From: Streptococcaceae bacterium
Lineage (GTDB): Bacteria > Bacillota > Bacilli > Lactobacillales > Streptococcaceae
Direction: 5' to 3'
Length of the DNA: 18,285 nucleotides
Assembly (NCBI GenBank): GCA_031285105.1
Contig: JAITWV010000412.1
Location: 1-18,285 of the forward strand
In this document: one piece after another, positions 8,537 to 13,997 of the stretch
Layout of the letters: every line of letters begins with the position of its first letter
Numbering within the stretch: position 1 is the stretch's first letter
Notes under the pieces: model-generated
Databases searched by the model: none
The model's input: the letters and a program-made list of their open reading frames with translations, nothing else
What the model was told of the DNA's origin: nothing
Program-made: the position numbers and the translations under genes

Positions 8537-8542
8537 GAACAA
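8498..8542. repeat. attL core (45-bp direct repeat overlapping the tRNA-Leu 5' half)
   Basis: This 45-bp sequence, beginning TCCTTAGTCTTGCGCG and ending CCGCGAACAA, is repeated without mismatch at 16664-16708. It covers the tRNA anticodon loop, D-arm, 5' acceptor strand and six upstream bases. A further 14 bp (8547-8560) is also identical at the right end after a 4-bp divergent gap. It marks the left boundary of the integrated element. Confidence 0.92.
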
Positions 8543-8547
8543 GAATT

Positions 8548-8575
8548 ATCATACCATAAATCCCCACAATATCAA
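8548..8575 (-). promoter_or_regulatory. Element-supplied promoter for tRNA-Leu
   Basis: On the minus strand TTGATA (8575-8570), a 16-bp spacer and TATGAT (8553-8548) lie directly upstream of the tRNA. The -10 region is shared with the right-end copy but the -35 region differs, because here it comes from the element. It should replace the promoter displaced to 16714-16743 by integration. Confidence 0.65.
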
Positions 8576-8615
8576 GCGTTTCAATTATTTTTGTTGGAAT
8601 TTAAATGGACTCGTT

Positions 8616-9821
8616 TTAATCAATTTCTTCCATTTTTTCGCTCGTGAACTCTCCGTGAACTCTCGTACCAACGAAGGTTGAAAACTCTTTTGCCACACTT
8701 TTTGCTTGTTCTGTTGGGACATGTGTATATATCCCTAAAGTTGTTTGAATATCTGAATGCCCTAAACGTTCCGAAACAGCTTTGGGATTTATTTTTTGTG
8801 ACAATAAAATCGAAGCGTGCAGGTGCCTGAAATCATGAGGGGTTAACCTAGGTAAATCGTGTTTTCTGATAAGATGATTTATCACACGATTGGGATATTC
8901 AGGACTAACCAATGCTACGTTATTCTCTTCATCCAAACGGTGAAACACATATTCCGATCCTTCAAAATTTTTCAAAACAGATAATTCTTCTTGTTGTAGT
9001 TTTTTCCAGCGTTGAAGTACTTGAACTGTTGTTTCATCGATATACACTTTCCGAACAGAAGAATCCGTTTTAGGGCTTGTTAGAATTAATTCATGATTCA
9101 CCCGTACAAGCGCTTCTTCGATATTTATCCACATCTCCTCTAAGTTTACATTCCTCCAACTTAACGCCGAAACTTCGCCCTTTCTTGCGCCAGTGTAAGC
9201 AAGTAATCGCATCATCACATGGTCTTGAAATGATGGAAGTCCCTTTGAATAGTCGACGAACTTGTTTAAAATAGAAGCATCATAATTTTCGGAGACTTTT
9301 TTCTTTCCAATTTTCCTGCGATTCTTATTAAACTTCACTCGTGCCATCGGATTCTTTTCAAGTATTTCCATGTCGATTGCATATTCAAAAATTTTTTGAG
9401 CGTACTGTTTTAATTTTCTCGCATGAATATAATAACCAATCCACTCGTTCATCACCTTCTGACAATAAATGGGTGTTATTTCTTTTATCTTCCTTTTCCC
9501 AAATTTAGGTAAAATATGTTTATCGAACAAACGCTTTGTATCAACTTGTGTGGTGAGCTGAATCGTATCCTTGTATGAAGAAAACCAAATTTCATAGATC
9601 GTTGAAAATAGTTCATCTTCATCGACTTTATCTTCTTGAAAGCCATTCTCAGCAAATTCTACTTGTGCCCTTGCTAATGCTAATTGTGCCTCCTTTTTTG
9701 TTTTGAATCCTCGTTTAATAAAACTTTCCCTGTTTCCAGTATTTGGGTTCAATCCTTTATAAAATCTTGCAGTGTAGGTCGTAACCCCTGATTTTGTTTT
9801 ATATGGAATAATTGGCGCCAT
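8616..9821 (-). CDS. int: Site-specific tyrosine recombinase (integrase)
   Basis: A 401-residue phage/ICE-type integrase, started at the ATG at 9821 behind AAAGGAG rather than at the longer frame to 9890. The N-terminal part has an arm-binding AP2-like domain (TYTARFYKGLNPNTG, KRGFKTKKEA), the middle a SAM-like core-binding domain, and the C-terminal part the catalytic domain. Catalytic residues are visible: Arg in YTGARKGEVSAL (about 211), the HDFRH box (about 327), LGHSDIQTT (about 353) and the Tyr nucleophile in GIYTHV (about 365). The gene is transcribed toward attL, next to the tRNA it targets. Its last codons overlap the left TGAACTC pair proposed as arm sites. It should catalyse integration, and excision with the adjacent small protein. 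Confidence 0.95.
   Translation of the reverse strand: MAPIIPYKTKSGVTTYTARFYKGLNPNTGNRESFIKRGFKTKKEAQLALARAQVEFAENGFQEDKVDEDELFSTIYEIWFSSYKDTIQLTTQVDTKRLFDKHILPKFGKRKIKEITPIYCQKVMNEWIGYYIHARKLKQYAQKIFEYAIDMEILEKNPMARVKFNKNRRKIGKKKVSENYDASILNKFVDYSKGLPSFQDHVMMRLLAYTGARKGEVSALSWRNVNLEEMWINIEEALVRVNHELILTSPKTDSSVRKVYIDETTVQVLQRWKKLQQEELSVLKNFEGSEYVFHRLDEENNVALVSPEYPNRVINHLIRKHDLPRLTPHDFRHLHASILLSQKINPKAVSERLGHSDIQTTLGIYTHVPTEQAKSVAKEFSTFVGTRVHGEFTSEKMEEID
8645..8662. promoter_or_regulatory. Left integrase arm-type sites (TGAACTC pair)
   Basis: TGAACTC occurs at 8645-8651 and 8656-8662, an 11-bp step, inside the 3' end of the integrase gene. The same pair with the same step and orientation occurs at 16552-16569 near attR. 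Symmetric placement about 95-115 bp from each core is what is expected of arm sites for a tyrosine integrase. Confidence 0.6.
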
Positions 9822-9926
9822 ACTTTTCTCCTTTATTCGCATGAACGTGTAGAAAGTAAGAGAGAAGAGTATCGTGATTATAACTCGCAAGACTTCTTTT
9901 TTCAGCCCTTTGCTTTATTTTTCTCC

Positions 9927-10187
9927 TTATTTCCCAACTACTGACGCATGTTTCATCAAATATTCTAAAACCTCATTTTTTTCCCAACGTCGTGAACTCC
10001 CAATTTGAATGAATGGTAAAACGTGATACATGTATTTATCAAAAGTATTATTCGATATATTCAGGTACTTACAAACTTCTTTTTTGTTCATCAAGTTTGA
10101 TGTATGATTCTTCTTCATCTTTTCTGCTAGTAGCTCTTTAATTTCCTTTACAAGTTGCTGTTCTGTGTCATTAGATAATACCCCCAA
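9927..10187 (-). CDS. Small HTH DNA-binding protein, probable excisionase
   Basis: An 86-residue protein from a TTG start (10187-10185) six bases after a strong AGGAGGGA. The C-terminal 55 residues look like a winged-helix excisionase/AlpA-type domain: NKKEVCKYLNISNNTFDKYM followed by a wing-like IGSSRRWEKNEVLEYL. The N-terminal 30 residues are charged and probably helical. It lies directly upstream of the integrase on the same strand, the classic xis-int arrangement, so it probably bends att DNA to direct excision. A related role as a regulator of int is possible. Confidence 0.75.
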   Translation of the reverse strand: MGVLSNDTEQQLVKEIKELLAEKMKKNHTSNLMNKKEVCKYLNISNNTFDKYMYHVLPFIQIGSSRRWEKNEVLEYLMKHASVVGK

Positions 10188-10294
10188 TAAGTCCCTCCTG
10201 ATTTTCCATAAATTAATAACGGTTCAATTCATCATTTAACTTTTCGACTATTTGCGTGATATTCTTTGCATAAACACTTAAAACTTGCCCCAAT

Positions 10295-10458
10295 GCCCCC
10301 TAGAAGCTATAAATCCCATAGGTATCACAATTATTTCGAGGCAACTAAGGGGAAACTAGGGGGCTTCTGGGCGGAAAACCACCGCCCTGTCAATTGGAAT
10401 GCCTATGCGGCATTCTTCCCACGTTTTATCGGCTTTGTTGCCGAAAACGTGGGAATGC
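10295..10458. other. GC-rich stacked-hairpin block (candidate single-strand origin, oriT or structured RNA)
   Basis: Four strong inverted repeats are packed into 165 bp of otherwise AT-rich DNA: GCCCCCTAG/CTAGGGGGC (10295-10303 with 10356-10364); GGGCGG/CCGCCC (10369-10374 with 10382-10387); GAATGCC/GGCATTC (10397-10403 with 10409-10415); and TTCCCACGTTTT..CGGC with GCCG..AAAACGTGGGAA (10416-10433 with 10440-10455). CCCCCTAGAAGC can instead pair with GCTTCTGGGCGG (10363-10374), so the first and second hairpins have an alternative fold. A TTG-started frame (10266-10577) runs through it but is probably not coding. No RNA family was recognised. Confidence 0.6.
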
Positions 10459-10734
10459 AATTTGCCCTTTTTGTTGTCAATGTCCTCAATATTTATTGGT
10501 CACTAGTGATTTTCCGACTTCTACTTCAATCATACCTGAATATTAACATGCTAAAAATCAATCATCTAGTCTGTTAGTTTTCATAAATCTCATAGTAGGT
10601 TTTCTTTTTTAATCATTTTGGAACGAGGAACAACGAAGGAAACATTTTTAAGAATCCTGACAACGAGGGAAAAAGAGAAAGATTTTTTGATTAAAATATT
10701 TCTAATTCTAATTATTAATAAATCCTTAAAGCAA

Positions 10735-10774
10735 AAGCAAGTGAGCAACCAATCGGCTTCTCACTTGCTTTTTT
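10735..10774 (+). terminator. Rho-independent terminator
   Basis: AAGCAAGTGAG (10735-10745) pairs perfectly with CTCACTTGCTT (10760-10770) over a 14-nt loop, followed by a run of T residues to 10774. It would end a rightward transcript that includes the hairpin-rich block at 10295-10458, consistent with that block being transcribed. The stretch 10459-10734 contains no gene I can support. A 9-bp inverted repeat TTTTAATCA/TGATTAAAA and three loose ACGARGGAA repeats are the only structure seen there. Confidence 0.8.
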
Positions 10775-10934
10775 ATAAGAATTATCACTTGCTTAATTTA
10801 TCGGCTGCATTCCAACTCTTTTTGAGCTGTGAGTTACAGAAATTCTATAATCAAAACAACATTTACTGCAATCCATACTGAGAAATATAAAATTTTTCCA
10901 AATAGCTATTCAAGTTTAATGTTGTCCCAATCCC

Positions 10935-11163
10935 TCAGAATTTTGGAATTAGCAAAGGCATCTTGATATTCACAGTTGCTGGATAAAATATTGAAAAATT
11001 TTTCAAATTCCAAAATAGTGTGAAATTTAGTACTGCAATTATCGCGGTTAAAAAGAATTTACTTGATCTAAAAATTTGAAAATTCATTGCAATAATTACT
11101 AAAATTAAAATTATTGCTTGAGTGAGAGCTACAGTGGCAATTGCTAACTTTTTTATGTTTCAT
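10935..11163 (-). pseudogene. Frameshifted two-helix membrane protein gene
   Basis: On the minus strand an ATG at 11163-11161 (MKHKK) with AAGG upstream enters a run of six A residues (11154-11149) and then ends early in frame. If one A is removed, the frame continues as a coherent hydrophobic protein of about 75 residues, KLAIATVALTQAIILILVII, then a basic linker and a second helix around FFLTAIIAVLNFTLFW, ending IPKF with TGA at 10937-10935. It follows the Rgg-like regulator by about 55 bp on the same strand and may have been co-transcribed. It could be a decayed immunity or accessory protein, a slippage-controlled gene, or a sequencing error at a homopolymer. Confidence 0.5.
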
Positions 11164-11222
11164 ATTCATTTACCTTAATTTTCAAAATATTTTTATACAG
11201 CATTGTTTCGTATAGTTAATGT

Positions 11223-12074
11223 TTATTTACGAATGTATAAATCAACTTCTTTCTTCAGCTCAACTCTCATTGTTTCATCCCCAATAAATTCCAATATTTT
11301 CAATCCTTTATCTATTAAAGTAGTATCGCTCGTCGAAATGCCATACCTTACATAAGCTACTGCAATAAAATCATATCTCTTTGATTTTGTTGCATAAAAT
11401 ATAGCTAGTTTTGAAAATTTTTCACATAATGTTAGTTCATCATTTTTAATGAGAATAAGAGAAAGATTGAGTAAAATAGAAATTCTTAAAGGTTCGATTG
11501 GTTTGAAATCCGAAAAGTCATCTATATGTTCAAGGAGCTTGTCAATAATATCAAATATAATTTCTTTTGAAAAAATAAATAATACGTGATTGAGGATATC
11601 TAGTTCGTGATGATACCATTCGTTTCTCTTTTTAATTTTGTTCCATAGGTTATTTGCAATTTCCTCTAGTTTAATTTCAGAACTATTTTTCCGATTGTGA
11701 ATCAAAAGAAAAATAGTTAATACATCAGAAAGCTCCTTTATCAGAATGTCGTTTTCATAAATAAGATAGTGCGTACACCTCGTAAGTAAATTTTGCACGT
11801 CATCAATTTGCGCACTAGATGTTATGCTCTGAAAATCAAGTATTAGTTTTGTTCGAACCGAAGGGAAGTCTTTATTACAATGATACTCAAACTCATGTAA
11901 TGTCATATCAATTTTTTCAAGAAGTTTGCACATATATAGAAAATTAGGAATTTCTTTTCCATTTTCTAATTTTGAAATCGTACTGATTGCCATGTTTTTG
12001 GAGCATACTTCTTTTTGTTTAATCCTTTTATCAAGGCGTATTTCACGATATACTTTACCAAAATTTTCTTCCAT
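11223..12074 (-). CDS. Rgg/MutR-family (RRNPP-type) peptide-responsive transcriptional regulator
   Basis: A 283-residue cytoplasmic regulator. I start it at the ATG at 12074, behind GGAGGGTGA. The frame is open to 12155 but without a ribosome site. Residues 1-65 form an XRE-type helix-turn-helix (FGKVYREIRLDKRIKQKEVC, then MAISTISKLENGKEIPNF). The remainder is an all-helical, TPR-like domain, the fold that binds short peptides in Rgg, PlcR and ComR. Length and layout fit Rgg/MutR proteins. It is divergent from a 14-codon hydrophobic peptide ORF and the bacteriocin operon, with about 110 bp between them, so it probably activates or represses that operon in response to the peptide. AT-rich, like the rest of the islet. 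Confidence 0.82.
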   Translation of the reverse strand: MEENFGKVYREIRLDKRIKQKEVCSKNMAISTISKLENGKEIPNFLYMCKLLEKIDMTLHEFEYHCNKDFPSVRTKLILDFQSITSSAQIDDVQNLLTRCTHYLIYENDILIKELSDVLTIFLLIHNRKNSSEIKLEEIANNLWNKIKKRNEWYHHELDILNHVLFIFSKEIIFDIIDKLLEHIDDFSDFKPIEPLRISILLNLSLILIKNDELTLCEKFSKLAIFYATKSKRYDFIAVAYVRYGISTSDTTLIDKGLKILEFIGDETMRVELKKEVDLYIRK

Positions 12075-12141
12075 ATTCACCCTCCTTAAATTATAGATTT
12101 TCTTTTTCGCTAAATTTTTAAGATTAACACACATTACATTG

Positions 12142-12147
12142 TATAAT
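12142..12147 (+). promoter_or_regulatory. Probable -10 of the peptide/ABC operon
   Basis: TATAAT at 12142-12147 lies 37 bp before the ATG of the 14-codon ORF. The corresponding -35 (around TAAGAT, 12119-12124) is poor. A good -10 with a poor -35 is what activator-dependent Rgg promoters commonly show. No Rgg box was recognised. Confidence 0.5.
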
Positions 12148-12183
12148 AGTAGCATAATAATTAGAAAATTGGAGGATGAAAGG

Positions 12184-12228
12184 ATGAATATTTTTGTGAT
12201 ATTAGAATTATGGTTTACGGGCCATTAG
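12184..12228 (+). CDS. 14-residue hydrophobic peptide, candidate Rgg pheromone precursor
   Basis: The ORF encodes MNIFVILELWFTGH. GGAGG (12171-12175) lies eight bases before the ATG, an ideal ribosome site for so short a frame, and the gene starts immediately after the regulator's divergent promoter region. Short hydrophobic peptides (SHP) and ComS-type pheromones in streptococci and lactobacilli occupy this position and are similarly short. Known mature SHP peptides often begin with Asp or Glu, and here ELWFTGH or LELWFTGH would be the comparable C-terminal part. There is no separate leader, as with ComS. Pheromone function is inferred, not demonstrated; a translated leader controlling the ABC genes is the main alternative. 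Confidence 0.55.
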   Translation: MNIFVILELWFTGH

Positions 12229-12267
12229 ATTAATAGTGAGAAAAAATTTTAAATAATTGAGGGTTTT

Positions 12268-12924
12268 ATGATTGAATTGGTGGATGTTACAAAAAATATT
12301 GCAGGTAATACCATAATTAATAAAGTCAATCTAACTATAAATGAAAATGATTTTCTTTCAATAACAGGTAAGAGTGGTTCTGGAAAAACAACTTTACTAA
12401 ATATCTTGGCTTTAGAAAGTTCTCTATCAGGTGGATATATAATTTTTGATAGGCAGAAAATACTAACTCAAAAAGAAATGCAGTTAACGAAGCATCGCAT
12501 AGGAAGAATATTCCAAGATTTTAAGTTAATTCCAGATTTGACTATTTTCGAAAATGTTTCTTATCTTTTAGAAAATGATGGAACTTTGAACAAATTAGAA
12601 ATCACAGAAATAGTTATTTCCGCTTTGGATTTGCTAGGTATTTTAGAAATCCAAAATGAATTTCCAGATAATGTTTCGGGTGGACAACAACAAAGAGTCG
12701 GAATTGCACGTTGTATCGCTAGAGGAAATAAAATAATCATTGCAGATGAACCGACTTCAAACTTGGATCCACAAACTTCAAAGAATATTTTCGAAGTGTT
12801 GCGTAAAGTAAATCAATTGGGAATCCCTGTAATCGTTGCAACCCACGATGTTGATTTAATAAAAAATTATTCTACAAGAAATATCAGACTATCTGGGGGA
12901 ACTATTGTTGAATGGAAAAAGTAA
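12268..12924 (+). CDS. ABC transporter ATP-binding protein (LolD/MacB-type)
   Basis: A 218-residue ATPase. Walker A GKSGSGKTT is near residue 36, the Q-loop is in FQDFKLIPDL, the signature VSGGQQQRVGIARC near 136, Walker B IIIADEPTSNLDP and the H-loop ATHDVD follow. It belongs to the compact class that partners FtsX-like permeases, including ABC pairs found beside bacteriocin genes. GAGGG precedes the ATG, and the gene starts 39 bp after the 14-codon peptide ORF, so both are likely on one transcript. It overlaps the permease gene. Likely role: self-protection or peptide efflux at the membrane; substrate unknown. Confidence 0.92.
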   Translation: MIELVDVTKNIAGNTIINKVNLTINENDFLSITGKSGSGKTTLLNILALESSLSGGYIIFDRQKILTQKEMQLTKHRIGRIFQDFKLIPDLTIFENVSYLLENDGTLNKLEITEIVISALDLLGILEIQNEFPDNVSGGQQQRVGIARCIARGNKIIIADEPTSNLDPQTSKNIFEVLRKVNQLGIPVIVATHDVDLIKNYSTRNIRLSGGTIVEWKK

Positions 12925-13558
12925 AAAAAATGTTAGAAGGATAAAATTTATTTTTAAAAGAGTAGTAAAAACACGGTATAGGAATAAAATGATATTTTTA
13001 TACTTTGACATTTTGCAATTGTTTTTATTCTCAATTTATTTGTTATTATTTCAATTATTTTTAACTTTTTCAGATGCAATGCTAACAATCAGTAAGCAAA
13101 TGGACGGTATATCAATTAATCAGCTTCAAAACAGTAAAATAGATGCAATGTTCAGCACTTTAGTTAGTGTTTTAACCATCTCTTTTGCAATTTTGATAGT
13201 TGCTCTTACTATTTTTATTTTATTTTATATCCATTCTACAATAAGGCAATTTATAGTCGTTTTCGAGAATAAAATCAGAATAAAGAAATCGTTAAATACT
13301 CGTTCATTATTTATCTCATTAGAATTTTTATTGGAGATGTTTTGTCCAACACCGATTCTGATTGTGATAAGTTTCTTGTTTACGAGTTTGCTCTCAAACA
13401 AGATAATTTCTGAAATAACATATGCCTTTCCAGTGGAAGAGTATCTTAACAATAATCAGAATCTATTTTTTTCTAGCTTTATTGTTTTAGCAATACTAAT
13501 TTTACTTCTCGTTTTTGCTTTTTCAAGAATTTTGAGAGTTGTAAAAGGTTTAGATTGA
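12905..13558 (+). CDS. Compact FtsX-like ABC permease
   Basis: A 217-residue membrane protein with four predicted helices: about residues 30-55, 85-112, 148-170 and 188-210. A short extracytoplasmic loop between the first two and a basic N-terminus (NGKSKKNVRRIKFIFKRVVKTRYRNK) are visible. Two adjacent TTG codons (12905 and 12908) are the possible starts, with GGGGGA upstream, and both overlap the ATPase gene, indicating coupling. It is much shorter than MacB-type permeases and lacks a large periplasmic domain. With the ATPase it probably forms an immunity or export transporter for the bacteriocin-like peptide; the family assignment is by topology and context rather than by a clear motif. Confidence 0.7.
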   Translation: MLNGKSKKNVRRIKFIFKRVVKTRYRNKMIFLYFDILQLFLFSIYLLLFQLFLTFSDAMLTISKQMDGISINQLQNSKIDAMFSTLVSVLTISFAILIVALTIFILFYIHSTIRQFIVVFENKIRIKKSLNTRSLFISLEFLLEMFCPTPILIVISFLFTSLLSNKIISEITYAFPVEEYLNNNQNLFFSSFIVLAILILLLVFAFSRILRVVKGLD

Positions 13559-13639
13559 TGATTAAACTCTGCTTTGATTATATAAATATATAGTGGAGTT
13601 TTCATAAATAATTATTATAACCTATAGGAGGTTTAGGAC

Positions 13640-13789
13640 ATGAAAAAACTAAGTGAGTTAGAAACAAAAAAAGTAAAAGCCGGATGGACTTGTTGGTTTC
13701 CTTTTTGTGGAGCAAAAGGTCCAACTACATCAAGTGGATTGCTTCATGCACAGTTAAATCCACTGCATAGACCATTTATGTCGTTGTAA
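13640..13789 (+). CDS. Double-glycine-type bacteriocin/RiPP precursor peptide
   Basis: A 49-residue peptide behind AGGAGG (13626-13631). The leader MKKLSELETKKVKAG matches the double-glycine leader pattern: L at -12, S at -11, E at -8, V at -4 and A-G at -2/-1. A C39 peptidase should therefore cut after residue 15. The predicted 34-residue core begins WTCWFPFCGAKGP and ends NPLHRPFMSL. It has two cysteines at core positions 3 and 8 (CxxxxC), probably a disulfide, with an aromatic ring region, a TTSSG segment and a neutral-to-basic C-terminus with two His. It lacks the pediocin YGNGV box and no lanthionine, radical-SAM or glycosyltransferase gene is nearby. It is likely an unmodified class II-like bacteriocin, but a signalling role is possible. 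Confidence 0.8.
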   Translation: MKKLSELETKKVKAGWTCWFPFCGAKGPTTSSGLLHAQLNPLHRPFMSL

Positions 13790-13813
13790 TTAGTAGATTA
13801 AGCAACTAAGTTA

Positions 13814-13932
13814 GAGGTTGGGACAAAACTCAATAATCGAATTTAAAAGGCGAATGTGCGATTATCAAAATGAAAGTTCAGTAGGAAAAGCGCCGAAATT
13901 CTATTTTTGATAATAGAATTTCGGCGCTTTTT
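13814..13932 (+). repeat. Probable dispersed intergenic element with a 20-bp terminator hairpin
   Basis: The stretch opens GAGGTTGGGACAAAACTC, a motif I recall from intergenic repeats in enterococci and other Firmicutes, and ends in a perfect hairpin. AAAAGCGCCGAAATTCTATT (13886-13905) pairs with AATAGAATTTCGGCGCTTTT (13912-13931), loop TTTGAT, followed by T residues. It acts as a strong terminator between the precursor and transporter genes. Repeat-family membership is from memory and unverified. Confidence 0.7.
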
Positions 13933-13997
13933 ACCTTTTTCGATAACTGGTAAAATGACTCCTTTCGTTTTATCCTAGCCTCTTCTTTTATTATGAG

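Noticed and set aside
10213..10293. 26-codon minus-strand frame (ending VEKLNDELNRY) upstream of the excisionase gene
   Set aside because: The residues look protein-like and could be the remnant C-terminus of a lost gene, but the start is TTG with a poor ribosome site inside a hairpin arm.
10266..10577. 103-codon rightward frame through the hairpin block
   Set aside because: It needs a TTG start without a ribosome site, and its first half is entirely made of hairpin arms. The sequence looks constrained by structure rather than by protein, so I treat it as probably non-coding.
10618..10881. 87-codon frame between the hairpin block and the frameshifted gene
   Set aside because: No ribosome site, low-complexity composition, and it runs through an intrinsic terminator.
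13640..13789. Pediocin-like or lanthipeptide assignment of the precursor
   Set aside because: There is no YGNGV motif, and no LanM, LanB/C, radical-SAM or glycosyltransferase gene in the islet.
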